From Leisingera sp. ANG-Vp (GTDB lineage: Bacteria; Pseudomonadota; Alphaproteobacteria; Rhodobacterales; Rhodobacteraceae), in contig NZ_JWLD01000037.1 of NCBI RefSeq assembly GCF_000813725.1, positions 62,001-126,000 on the forward strand: a stretch of DNA of 64,000 nt, in the 5' to 3' direction. Made by a program: the position numbers and the translations under genes. How positions within the stretch are numbered: the stretch's first letter is position 1; every line of letters begins with the position of its first letter. The notes beneath the pieces were generated by a model. The model worked only from the letters and a program-made list of their open reading frames with translations, was not told the origin of the DNA and did not search any database. Shown here one piece after another: positions 44,466 to 53,163 of this stretch.

Positions 44466-46150
44466 TGGTCTGCCTCCGGGTACACCCACAGATCGGCATT
44501 GCCGGTGGTCAAATCGTCGGGATAGGGCGCGCCCGCATACATGCAGATCCGCACCCAGCGGTCCGAGCGCGGGTCGAAATGGGTGGCACCGAAGAACGAC
44601 AGCTTTGCCCGCAGCATGTCGATCGGCAGCACCCGGTCGCTGATGGTGTTGCTGCGGATCTCGCCGTAAGGGGCAACCTGGCTCATCTGCGCGCGGCGCA
44701 CGGTGTGGCGGTGCTCCGGATGGCGCAGCAGGAAGCCGGCAACGGGTTCCTCCGCATCCCAGTCCGCCAGCGCCGCATGCGCCAAAGCCGCATCGCGGGC
44801 CGGGGCCAGTGGCTGCTCATACTCCGAGATCGGCTCCTCAAAGCGCTCGCCCATGCGCGGCTCCAGCTTCTCTTCCGAGACATACCAGGCGCGGGCACAG
44901 TTTTCGCGGGCGCTCCAGTCCAGGTCCAGCGTCCAGGCAAAGCTGTCCTCGATAAGCTGGCGAAGCTGCGCAACCGGCATTGCCCCATCAATGATAAAGG
45001 CATCCTTGTTGGCATCCGCCATGCAGTCGGACAGGCCATCCACCAGATCGGCATAGGGTTCAAGGATCAGCGAGGCCGCCAGTTCCTGGCCTTCCAGCCC
45101 CAATTCCGCTTCGCTCCAGCGGATCAGGCGGTCCCAAGGATGGTCGTTCAGCAGATCATCCGAGGCCACCCAGGCCGACAGTGCCTCGAGATCCTTGTGC
45201 AGACTGGCCAGTTTTTCGATCTGCACCGGGTGCTCCGAGCGCCAGCGGGCTGCAGAAATCTCGCTCCGCCGCAGCATCCGGCGGAAGCAGGCCGCCTCCT
45301 CTGCCGAAGCGGTTTCGACTGAGCGCACCCGCGCAATGGCCTCTTCCCGGGCCATGATCCAGTTGTTGAACAGCACCGGGTGGTTGACGATATACGGCGC
45401 CATGCCCAGGCCGGTGGAGTTGCCGATGCCCAGCTGCCGGGCGGTTTCCGGCGCCAGCGGCACCGCCTGATCACCGCCTTTGGCGCGGGCCATGTGTTCC
45501 ACCAGATCCCGGACAAAGGCACGGGTCAGAAACACGGAGAGCATTTCAGCCTGGAACGGTGCGTTCAGCTCCTCCCGGCCGGCAATGGCCTCGCGGTCAG
45601 CCGCACCCAGCTTGCCCGAGCCGTAAACCGCAGTGGTGCGCATCAGGTAGCCGACAGCCTCCACCTGCCCGGGATCAGGCTGCTGTCCTTGCGACAGCGC
45701 ATCGACAAAATGCGCCCAGAGGCGCACAGAGCGGTTGGCCCGGGAAACCGACAGGGACTTTTCGTTGACCCGGCCTGCTTCCTGATGCGGAACGTTCTTC
45801 GACAGCCGCTCGATGTCTTCATCCGTGGGCACCCCGTCAAACAGGGTGAAAGTTGCGTCCCAGGCGGTGGCGATCACCCGGTCCGAGCGCATCTCGGGCG
45901 GCAGGTCATGGGCAAAGGCCACCAGGGAGTAGGTCCGCGCAGGGCCGGTGGCGGTATAGACCGCCACGCCAACGCCCTTGGCATCGATATCAAACTTGGG
46001 CCGCGCGAAACTCCAGTTTTCGCGGGCCATGCGCCGTGTCAGAACCCGCATGAAGCTGAGGCGGCACTGATGCAATGAGCCGAGCCGGCTGAGGCGCATC
46101 ACCTGCGCCGGGTCCCGTCTTGATATCGTTGTCTGCGCGGTTGTTTCCAT
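44462..46150 (-). CDS. Conserved-context hypothetical protein, 562 residues
   Basis: I do not recognise this protein. It is soluble, with no signal peptide. It has an early basic helix (LHQCRLSFMRVLTRRMAREN), then MRTTAVYGSGKLGAADREA near residue 170, and an acidic C-terminal half with several Trp. NSTGLGMAPYIVNHPVLFNNW (as two blocks) is striking. It is coupled to DUF3726 by a 4-base overlap and follows the M19 gene by a few bases, with AAGGAT ahead of its ATG. A TTG one codon earlier could also start it. The tight operon suggests a catabolic enzyme or an enzyme-complex subunit. Confidence 0.6.
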   Translation of the reverse strand: METTAQTTISRRDPAQVMRLSRLGSLHQCRLSFMRVLTRRMARENWSFARPKFDIDAKGVGVAVYTATGPARTYSLVAFAHDLPPEMRSDRVIATAWDATFTLFDGVPTDEDIERLSKNVPHQEAGRVNEKSLSVSRANRSVRLWAHFVDALSQGQQPDPGQVEAVGYLMRTTAVYGSGKLGAADREAIAGREELNAPFQAEMLSVFLTRAFVRDLVEHMARAKGGDQAVPLAPETARQLGIGNSTGLGMAPYIVNHPVLFNNWIMAREEAIARVRSVETASAEEAACFRRMLRRSEISAARWRSEHPVQIEKLASLHKDLEALSAWVASDDLLNDHPWDRLIRWSEAELGLEGQELAASLILEPYADLVDGLSDCMADANKDAFIIDGAMPVAQLRQLIEDSFAWTLDLDWSARENCARAWYVSEEKLEPRMGERFEEPISEYEQPLAPARDAALAHAALADWDAEEPVAGFLLRHPEHRHTVRRAQMSQVAPYGEIRSNTISDRVLPIDMLRAKLSFFGATHFDPRSDRWVRICMYAGAPYPDDLTTGNADLWVYPEADQ

Positions 46151-46155
46151 CAAGG

Positions 46156-47139
46156 TTATCCTTTGGGGCCAAAGTTTTCGGCAAAGAACCGGTACCAGTT
46201 CCCGCCCATGATGCCGCTGACTTCCTCATCGTTCATGCCCGTCGCGCGAAGGCCCTCTTCGATGTTTCCAAAGTCGCGGTTGTCCTTGAACCAGCTTGGC
46301 ATTTCCGGGAAGCCCGGAGCGGCGGCTGATCCTTCGCCGTAGTCGATTTCCTTGCTCCAGCGGCCGACCCGCATCCATTCCACGACGCTGTCGGGCTGAT
46401 CCTGGCAAAGGTCGGTGCCGATGCCGAGGTGCTCCACCCCGTATTTGTCGGCGGTGCGTGCGATCATCTCGCAGAAGCTTTGCAAGGTGCAGTTGCCCTT
46501 GTCTTTCAGGTGGTGCGGATAGACCGAGAAACCCAGCATGCCGCCATGGCCGGTCACCGCGCGCAGCACGTCGTCTTTCTTGTTGCGCAGGGCCGGCGAC
46601 CACTCATGCGGGTTGGCATGGGTGATGGCGATCGGGCGGGTGGAAAGCTCCGCAGCTTCAATGGTGGAGCGGTCCGCCGAGTGGCTCATGTCCACCACGA
46701 GGCCGACCCGGTTCATCTCCTTGATCACCTGCTTGCCCATGCGGGTGATGCCGGGATCCTCTGCCTCGTAGCAGCCGGTCGCCAGCAGCGACTGGTTGTT
46801 GTAGGTGAGCTGCATGAAGCGTGCACCCAGGGTGTGCAGGATCTCGACCAGGCCGATATCGTCTTCCATCGGCGACGGGTTCTGAAACCCGAAGAACACC
46901 GCGGTGCGGCCGGTCTCGCGGGCCTTGTCGATGTCAGAAGCCCACTGCCCCTTCATGATCAGGTCCGGGTACTGCTCGAACCAGCGGTTCCACTTCTCGA
47001 AGTTCAGAACCGTCTCGCGGAAGTTCTCGTGATAAGCAATGGTGACATGGATCGCGTCCACGTTGCCCTCGCGCAGCTGGCGGAAGATCTTCTCGGACCA
47101 GTTGGCATATTGCAGGCAGTCGATACGGTATCCGGTCAT
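46156..47139 (-). CDS. M19 (renal dipeptidase-like) amidohydrolase with altered metal site
   Basis: 327 residues of the membrane-dipeptidase fold. The core MGKQVIKEMNRVGLVVDMSHSAD and the PIAITHANPHEWSPALRNKKDD block keep the family's SHS and RN..D elements. The N-terminal metal motif, normally D-G-H-N-D, is replaced by RIDCLQYANW, and the bridging-Glu segment reads GFQNPSPMEDD. Activity as a classical zinc dipeptidase is therefore doubtful. Similarly altered M19 genes accompany betaine-demethylation genes in Pseudomonas (from memory). GAGGTG precedes the ATG. Confidence 0.82.
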   Translation of the reverse strand: MTGYRIDCLQYANWSEKIFRQLREGNVDAIHVTIAYHENFRETVLNFEKWNRWFEQYPDLIMKGQWASDIDKARETGRTAVFFGFQNPSPMEDDIGLVEILHTLGARFMQLTYNNQSLLATGCYEAEDPGITRMGKQVIKEMNRVGLVVDMSHSADRSTIEAAELSTRPIAITHANPHEWSPALRNKKDDVLRAVTGHGGMLGFSVYPHHLKDKGNCTLQSFCEMIARTADKYGVEHLGIGTDLCQDQPDSVVEWMRVGRWSKEIDYGEGSAAAPGFPEMPSWFKDNRDFGNIEEGLRATGMNDEEVSGIMGGNWYRFFAENFGPKG

Positions 47140-47195
47140 TCATGCACCTCGGTTTTCAAATCCAGCGCCCGGCCTCTTTCAGGCAAGGGGCAAGT

Positions 47196-47229
47196 GGCGC
47201 CCGCCCCGGGGGAGAGGCAGGACGGGCGC
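47196..47229. repeat. Short hairpin repeat, family B copy 2
   Basis: GGCGCCCGCCCC (47196-47207) and CAGGACGGGCGC (47218-47229) match the element at 32522-32554. It lies in the 138-base gap between the ALDH and M19 genes, where it may reduce read-through between the two co-directional genes. Confidence 0.55.
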
Positions 47230-47277
47230 TTCGGTAAACTGGCAGGCCGGCTGCACGGCGCTGCCAGGGTTCCTTGA

Positions 47278-48723
47278 TCAGACCGGCTTGCCGGCGCTGA
47301 TGTAGGCGGTCTTGACGGTGGTGTAGAACTCCGCCGCCGCCTTGCCCTGCTCGCGCGGGCCATAGGAGCTGTCGCCGCGGCCGCCGAAGGGCACGTGATA
47401 GTCGGTGCCTGCGGTCGGCAGGTTGACGGTCACCACACCGGTGCGCGCATTGCGGCGGAAGTGGGTGGCGCGGGCCAGCGACTGGGTGACGATGCCCGAG
47501 GTCAGGCCGAAGTTGGTGTCGTTCACCACAGAAAGCGCTTCGTCATAGCTGCCGACCTTGATTACGCTGGTCAGCGGCGCAAACATTTCCTCGCGGTTGA
47601 TGCGCATGTCGTTGGTGGTGTTCAGGAACACGCCGGGGGACATGTAAAAGCCCTCGGTCGGCATCTCCAGGCGCTGGCCGCCGCAAGCCAGTTCCGCGCC
47701 TTCGGAGGTGCCCAGATCGACATAGGCCAGGTTTTCGTTCAGCTGCTGCTCGCTGACCACCGGTCCCATCTGCACACCTGCTTCCAGCGCGTGGCCCACT
47801 TTCATCGCCTGTGCGCCCGCCACCAGTTTCTCAACAAAGGCGTCGTGCACGGCCGCGTGGACCACGAGGCGGGAGGAGGCGGTGCATTTCTGTCCGGTGC
47901 CGCCAAAGGCGCCGCCCAGCGCCAGGGAGACAGCCAGATCCAGATCGGCATCGTCCATGACGGCCAGCGCGTTCTTGGAGCCCATCTCCATCTGCACCTT
48001 GGTCAGGTTCTGGATGGCCGCAGCGGCGATGCCCTTGCCGACCGGCACCGAACCGGTGAAGGAAATGGCGTTCACCTTCGGGCTTTCCACCAGACGCTGG
48101 CCGATCGAGCGGCCGGAGCCCATGACCAGCGAGAACAGGCCCTTGGGGATATCCTGGCGTTCGATAATCTCGGTCAGGGCAACAGCAGACGCCGGGGTGA
48201 TGTTGGCGGGCTTCCAGACAACGGCGTTGCCGTAGCAGAGCGCCGGCGCGATCTTCCAGGACGCAGTTGCGGTCGGGAAGTTCCAGGGCGAGATGATGGC
48301 GACAACGCCCACCGCCTCGCGGCGCACATCCACTTCGATGTCCGGGCGCACGGAGTCGGCGTTTTCACCGATCTGGCGCAGGCATTCGGCGGCGTAGTAG
48401 GTAAAGAACTGTCCTGCCCGATAGACTTCACCTTTGCCCTCAGCCAACGGCTTGCCTTCCTCGCGGGAGAGAAGTGTGCCCAGCTCTTCGGCGCGCGCCA
48501 TCAGCTCGTTGCCGATGTTCATCAGAACCGCCTGCTTGCGCTCCAGGCCGTAAGCGGCCCACTCACGCTGAGCAACTTGCGCCTGATCCAGGGTGGCGTC
48601 CAGCTGGTCGCTGCTGGCCTGGGCAAACATGCCGACCAGATCGCTCAGATCCGACGGGTTGCGGTTTTCGATTTCGCTTTCGCCAGCCAGCCATTCGCCG
48701 GCAATCAGGTTCAGTTTGGTCAC
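47278..48723 (-). CDS. NAD(P)-dependent aldehyde dehydrogenase, ketoglutarate-semialdehyde type
   Basis: A 481-residue ALDH. The catalytic Cys lies in GQKCTASSRLVV, the general-base Glu in QMEMGSKNALAV, and PWNFPTATASWKIAPAL and FTGSVPVGKGIA are the cofactor sites. The sequence around the catalytic Cys (QKCTASSRLVVHAAVHDAF) is typical of alpha-ketoglutaric semialdehyde dehydrogenases of hydroxyproline, arabinose and glucarate breakdown. It heads the minus-strand run and is divergent from a LysR gene 107 bases away. An ordinary betaine-aldehyde role is less likely. Confidence 0.9.
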   Translation of the reverse strand: MTKLNLIAGEWLAGESEIENRNPSDLSDLVGMFAQASSDQLDATLDQAQVAQREWAAYGLERKQAVLMNIGNELMARAEELGTLLSREEGKPLAEGKGEVYRAGQFFTYYAAECLRQIGENADSVRPDIEVDVRREAVGVVAIISPWNFPTATASWKIAPALCYGNAVVWKPANITPASAVALTEIIERQDIPKGLFSLVMGSGRSIGQRLVESPKVNAISFTGSVPVGKGIAAAAIQNLTKVQMEMGSKNALAVMDDADLDLAVSLALGGAFGGTGQKCTASSRLVVHAAVHDAFVEKLVAGAQAMKVGHALEAGVQMGPVVSEQQLNENLAYVDLGTSEGAELACGGQRLEMPTEGFYMSPGVFLNTTNDMRINREEMFAPLTSVIKVGSYDEALSVVNDTNFGLTSGIVTQSLARATHFRRNARTGVVTVNLPTAGTDYHVPFGGRGDSSYGPREQGKAAAEFYTTVKTAYISAGKPV

Positions 48724-48830
48724 GGTACGAGCCCCAGATGCTGAAATTCAGGTTTGCAGCAGGATGGACTCCGCGGGACACATCAGTCAAACTCAATAAA
48801 CTGAAAGAAACTTCAACAAATCTGAACTCC

Positions 48831-49718
48831 ATGTCCTTGAAGATCGAAATGCTGCGCGCCTTCTGCACCGTGGCGCAGACCGGCAACCTCTCCGAGGCGG
48901 CCAACCGGCTGGGCCGCACCCAGTCCGCCGTCTCGATGACACTGAAACAGATGGAGGAGCATCTGGGCAAGAAGCTGTTCGAGGGAGAGCGCAAGAACCA
49001 GCTATCGCCGCTGGGCGAACAAGTCTTTGAACTGGCCCAGAAACAAGTGCGCCAGTTCGATCAGACCGTGCAGAGCATCGAGATGGCGGCTGAGGCGATC
49101 CACGGGCTGATCCGCATCGTCTCGGTGCCGTCCGTCGCGGCGCTGGTGTTTCCCTCAGTGCTGGAGCACATGACCGAGCGCTACCCGGGCCTAAAGGTCG
49201 AGCTGCGCGATACCGACACCCAGCAGGTTCTGGACGCACTGGCCGAGGGCAAGGCGGATATCGGCATCGCCTCAGGCTATCACCCGGTGAACGGCGTCAA
49301 GGCGGTGCCGCTGTTTGAGGACCGTTTCGGGCTGGTCTGCTCTACCGATCACCCGCTGGTGCTGCAGGAGCATCCGCCGGTGATCGCCGATATCACTGGC
49401 GCGTCTTTCGTCCGCAATGCGCTGTGCGATCTGATCCGCAACGAACGTTTTGTCGCGGCCAGCGGCTCAGCCGATGTGACGATCCACAATACCCACTCGC
49501 TGATCACCATGGTGCGGACCGGCAAATGGGTGACGGTGCTGCCCCAAACCGTGGCCCGTTTCATGCCGGAAACCACCGCCTTCCGCCCCATCGCCGATCT
49601 GCCGGACAAGCGGGAGGTGTATCTGTACCAGCGCGAACGCAGCCGCTTTGCAGCCCTGACCGAGGACTGCTGCGCCTTTATCCGGTCCTGCGACCTGTCT
49701 GCGGATCTGCCGGCCTGA
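48831..49718 (+). CDS. LysR-family regulator
   Basis: A 295-residue regulator. The HTH (FCTVAQTGNLSEAANRLGRT followed by QSAVSMTLKQMEEHLGKKLF) precedes an effector domain with IRIVSVPSVAALVFPSVLEH. I start at ATG 48831 (MSLKIEMLRAFC). The 107-base gap to the divergent ALDH carries repeated AAACT/AACT-like motifs (48787-48830) and a TCAG..CTGA inverted pair, which could be its operator. It probably controls the ALDH and the genes after it. Confidence 0.9.
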   Translation: MSLKIEMLRAFCTVAQTGNLSEAANRLGRTQSAVSMTLKQMEEHLGKKLFEGERKNQLSPLGEQVFELAQKQVRQFDQTVQSIEMAAEAIHGLIRIVSVPSVAALVFPSVLEHMTERYPGLKVELRDTDTQQVLDALAEGKADIGIASGYHPVNGVKAVPLFEDRFGLVCSTDHPLVLQEHPPVIADITGASFVRNALCDLIRNERFVAASGSADVTIHNTHSLITMVRTGKWVTVLPQTVARFMPETTAFRPIADLPDKREVYLYQRERSRFAALTEDCCAFIRSCDLSADLPA

Positions 49719-49724
49719 AAAGGC

Positions 49725-50501
49725 CTATGATTTGGCCGCCTGCAGCCGGACCGCGACACTCTCCAGCCCTTCAGTCAAAGCCTTGCTGCCGCCTGCGCTG
49801 TCGAAAACCCGGAACAGCTGTTCGTTCAGCCCGCCCGGGGTTGAGTGCCCTTCACGCAGGGCGCTGAAACTGCTGCCGGCATCTGTCTCAGCCCGCTTTG
49901 CCAGCCCGCTGAAGACACCCGTCAAATAGGCTTGCGCCCCCTCTTCGGAGCAGCCTTGAGCCGCCAACCAGCCCGCTGCGGTTTCCAGCACGCCGAAATA
50001 GGTACCCATCAGGGCGCTGGCTGCGGCATAGGCGTCAAATTCCTCAACTGTCTCTGCCGTGACAGCCGTTCCAAGCCCGGCAAACAATGCGGATAGCACC
50101 CGGTCCTGCGGATAAAGCACCGTCACCCCGCGCCGCTCAGCCACGGCAGGCAGGGGAATTGCGCGGGTGAGCTCGACATCCGCGCCGATCCAGTCCCGCA
50201 GCCGTTCGTGGGTCACGGTTGCAATCAGGCTGACCACTTTCTGGCCTGCCCTGAATTGCAATGGCTGCAGCACCTCCTCCGCGACCTGCGGCAGCACCGC
50301 GAGGAACAGAACATCTGCCTGATCCGCAATCTCCTGATTTTCCGCCGAGACCTGTACTTGAGCCGAAGCCGCCGCCAGCCGTGCCGAAACCGCGCGGCTG
50401 CGCTCGGACAACAGGAACTCATGTGCTGCCACTTCCTGCTTCAGCAGGCCGGTCACGATGGCCTCGGTGATCACGCCGGTTCCGATAAAGCCGAAATTCA
50501 T
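49725..50501 (-). CDS. Pyrroline-5-carboxylate reductase-family oxidoreductase
   Basis: 258 residues with the F420/P5CR Rossmann start MNFGFIGTGVITEAIVTGLL and a C-terminal dimer helix (TGVFSGLAKRAETDAG, then REGHSTPGGLNEQLFRVF). This is the P5CR motif in which the Ser-Thr-Pro-Gly-Gly turn is conserved. It is probably an imine reductase of uncertain substrate rather than the housekeeping ProC. It follows LacI by 14 bases on the same strand and converges tightly with the LysR gene (six bases). Confidence 0.78.
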   Translation of the reverse strand: MNFGFIGTGVITEAIVTGLLKQEVAAHEFLLSERSRAVSARLAAASAQVQVSAENQEIADQADVLFLAVLPQVAEEVLQPLQFRAGQKVVSLIATVTHERLRDWIGADVELTRAIPLPAVAERRGVTVLYPQDRVLSALFAGLGTAVTAETVEEFDAYAAASALMGTYFGVLETAAGWLAAQGCSEEGAQAYLTGVFSGLAKRAETDAGSSFSALREGHSTPGGLNEQLFRVFDSAGGSKALTEGLESVAVRLQAAKS

Positions 50502-50515
50502 GCCCCCTGCCCTCC

Positions 50516-51538
50516 TCAAATCCGTCCGGTGGTGCCGCGCAGGATAGGCTCCAGCTCACAGCACAGTTTGAACATCTCCGGCGCCTCCGAGGTGATATAG
50601 CTGGTGAACCGCTCGCCTGCGAGCGTGCCGATGGTTTCCGCCGGGATCCGCACCGTGGTGAGGCCGGGCTCGATATCTGCCGAGCCTTTGAAATCGCCGA
50701 TCCCCATGATGGACAGTTCATCCGGCACCCGCAGCCCGCATTTCTGCGCCCCGTAGAGCGCGCCCTGGGCGATCACGTCATTGCCGCACAGCAAGGCAGT
50801 CGGGCGCGACGGCCCGGACAGCAGCTCCAAAGCCGCCTGCTTGGCTTGCGAGACGCTGTAGGGCGCCTCGGACATTCTGTTCTCAGGCACGGAAATGCCA
50901 TGGGTTTCAAGCGCTTTCACCGCTGCAGTCAGCCGGTGCCGAGCCCGGTCGTTACCGCGGGTGTCCGGGAAGATCAGACCGATGTCCCGGTGGCCCAGCT
51001 GCAGCAGATGCTCTGCCGCCATGCGGCCCGCCTGCCGGTTGTCGGCGCCAACGCAGGGCAGCTCCGAGTCCTCTGCGTAGTTCCAGATCGCCATCGCCGG
51101 GGTTTCCTGCTGCGCAATCAGCCGGGCAGTGGCATCGGAATGCTCCAGCCCGATCAGCGCCACCCCGTCGACCCGATGCTCCATCAGCTTGCGCACCATC
51201 GCGTATTCCCGGTCCAGATCATAGCCGTGCGAGGCCAGCAGCAGCGTAAACCCGGCTTGGTCGATGGCATCCGAGAACGCCTGGATCACCTCGGCAAAAA
51301 TCGCGTGATTGATGGTCGGCACCACCAGCCCGATGGTGCCCGATCTTTTGCCATGCATCATCTGCGCTGCGCGGTTCCTGACGTATCCCAGCTTCTGCAC
51401 CGCGCGGGTGATCTTCTTGCGAGTCGCGGGACTGACCAGATCCGGGTGGTTGAAGGTGCGCGACACGGTGGAAGGCGACACTTTGGCTGCCTTTGCCACC
51501 GCAACGATATCCACGTTACCCTTCTGTTTTGGCGCCAT
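50516..51538 (-). CDS. LacI-family transcriptional repressor
   Basis: 340 residues with the LacI HTH (DIVAVAKAAKVSPSTVSRTF) and hinge helix, then a periplasmic-binding-protein-like effector domain (GTIGLVVPTINHAIFAEVI; GVALIGLEHSDATARLI). It is divergent from the TctABC-SauST operon. An operator-like palindrome lies between, 27 bases upstream of its start. It is expected to repress that operon until an inducer such as sulfoacetate or its CoA ester is present (inference). Confidence 0.93.
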   Translation of the reverse strand: MAPKQKGNVDIVAVAKAAKVSPSTVSRTFNHPDLVSPATRKKITRAVQKLGYVRNRAAQMMHGKRSGTIGLVVPTINHAIFAEVIQAFSDAIDQAGFTLLLASHGYDLDREYAMVRKLMEHRVDGVALIGLEHSDATARLIAQQETPAMAIWNYAEDSELPCVGADNRQAGRMAAEHLLQLGHRDIGLIFPDTRGNDRARHRLTAAVKALETHGISVPENRMSEAPYSVSQAKQAALELLSGPSRPTALLCGNDVIAQGALYGAQKCGLRVPDELSIMGIGDFKGSADIEPGLTTVRIPAETIGTLAGERFTSYITSEAPEMFKLCCELEPILRGTTGRI

Positions 51539-51564
51539 AATTCCTCCTCCCTCGGCAGAATTTA

Positions 51565-51579
51565 TGAAAACGTTTGCAA
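51565..51579. promoter_or_regulatory. LacI-family operator
   Basis: TGAAAACGTTTGCAA is a near-palindrome centred on the CG at 51571-51572 and contains the AAACGTTT core typical of LacI/GalR operators. It lies between the divergent LacI and tctA genes, where one site could control both. Confidence 0.75.
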
Positions 51580-51651
51580 TACTATTTTCATGGCCTAACC
51601 TGTTTTGTCAACAAAAGTAAAAACGCGATCAGCCGGGTTGGGAGGCCCCGA

Positions 51652-53163
51652 ATGGACTTCATATTTTACTTCGGAGACGTATTCTCACCGCTGTCATTCC
51701 TGCTGCTCCTGGGCGGCACGATTGGCGGGCTGATCCTGGGGGCAACCCCGGGGCTTTCCCCCACCATGGCAGTGGCGCTGCTGATCCCCTTCACCTTCCA
51801 TCTGGAAGCGGTTCAGGGCCTGATCCTCTTGGGAGCCGCCTACACTTCTACCGTGGCCGGCGGCGCGGTCAGCGCGATCCTGCTGAAGATCCCCGGCGCG
51901 CCTGCCAATATCGCCACCACGCTGGACGGCCACAAGATGGCCAAGCAGGGCCAGGGCGCCAAAGCATTGCAGTTGTCGTTCCTGGCCTCGGCTGTCGGCG
52001 GTATTTTCGGTGTGCTGCTGCTAATCTTCTTGACCCCGGTTCTGGCGCAATGGGCGCTGGCCTTCGGCCCCTCGCATCTGTTCTGGCTGGCCATTCTGGG
52101 CGTCACGGTGATCGGCTCGCTGGACTCGGCCTCGGTTGTCAAAGGCCTGCTGTCCGGCTGCATCGGGCTGTGGCTGGCCACCATCGGCTTTGACGACATC
52201 ATGGGTGCCCAGCGCTTTATCTTCCACCCGTCGCTGGGCGGCGGCATCAATATCATTGCGGCTCTCATTGGCCTGTTCGCCATCCCGCAGGTGCTGACCA
52301 TGTTCGCCAAAGGCCGCCGCGCGCAGGGCGCCGAAGTGATCGAAGTGCAGAAACACTCGGTCCTGGACGCCACCAAGGAGCTGCTGCGCCGTCCGCGTGC
52401 CCTGGGCATCGGCACCATCACCGGCTCCATCATCGGGCTGATCCCCGGCGTCGGCGGCCAGATTGCCGGGCTTGTGGCCTATGACCAGACCAAGAAGTTC
52501 TCCTCCGAGAAGGAGAAGTTCGGCCAAGGGCACAGCGAAGGCGTGATTGCCGCGGAATCCGCCAATAACGCCATGGTCGGCCCCTCGCTGGTGCCGCTCC
52601 TGACCCTGTCGATCCCCGGCAGCCCCACCGCCGCAGTGCTGCTGGGCGGGCTGCTGATCCACGGCATCTTCCCGGGCTCCGACCTGTTCGACAACCACCC
52701 GGATGTGGCCTGGACCTTCATCAATTCGATGCTGGTGGGCCAGGTTCTGATGTGCCTCTTCGGCCTTTACGTGGCAGGGCTTGCCGCCCGCGTTGCCCAG
52801 GTGCCGCAATCGGTGATGGCCGCCATCGTGCTCGCCCTCTCCGTCTTTGGCGCTTACTCGGTGCAAAGCTCGATGGGCGACGTCTATGTCATGGCCTGCC
52901 TCGGCATCGGCATGTACTTCCTGGAACGTTTCGGCTTCTCCGCGGCACCACTGGTGCTGGGGCTGATCCTGGGCCCGATCGCGGAATCGAACTTCATCCA
53001 GGGCGGCATGATTGCGGACGCCACCGTCGGCAAGGCCAGCTACTTCCTGTCCGGCGGGCTGAACATCTTCCTGATCGCCGTGGTCGTCGCCTCCATCGCC
53101 TACTCGGCCTGGATGGAGCTGCGGACCCGCCGCCATACCACCAAAGAGGAGGCACAGGCATGA
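51652..53163 (+). CDS. Tripartite tricarboxylate transporter large membrane subunit (TctA family)
   Basis: 503 residues with about 12 membrane helices. GLILGATPGLSPTMAVALLIPFTF near the N terminus and GLIPGVGGQIAGLVAYDQTKK at the centre are the two TctA hairpin signatures, with ESANNAMVGPSLVPLLTLSIPGSPTAAVLLGG (two blocks) between. The start at 51652 has GGGAGG upstream. It overlaps tctB by four bases. Given the SauS and SauT homologues downstream, the substrate is probably sulfoacetate or a similar anion. Confidence 0.94.
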   Translation: MDFIFYFGDVFSPLSFLLLLGGTIGGLILGATPGLSPTMAVALLIPFTFHLEAVQGLILLGAAYTSTVAGGAVSAILLKIPGAPANIATTLDGHKMAKQGQGAKALQLSFLASAVGGIFGVLLLIFLTPVLAQWALAFGPSHLFWLAILGVTVIGSLDSASVVKGLLSGCIGLWLATIGFDDIMGAQRFIFHPSLGGGINIIAALIGLFAIPQVLTMFAKGRRAQGAEVIEVQKHSVLDATKELLRRPRALGIGTITGSIIGLIPGVGGQIAGLVAYDQTKKFSSEKEKFGQGHSEGVIAAESANNAMVGPSLVPLLTLSIPGSPTAAVLLGGLLIHGIFPGSDLFDNHPDVAWTFINSMLVGQVLMCLFGLYVAGLAARVAQVPQSVMAAIVLALSVFGAYSVQSSMGDVYVMACLGIGMYFLERFGFSAAPLVLGLILGPIAESNFIQGGMIADATVGKASYFLSGGLNIFLIAVVVASIAYSAWMELRTRRHTTKEEAQA

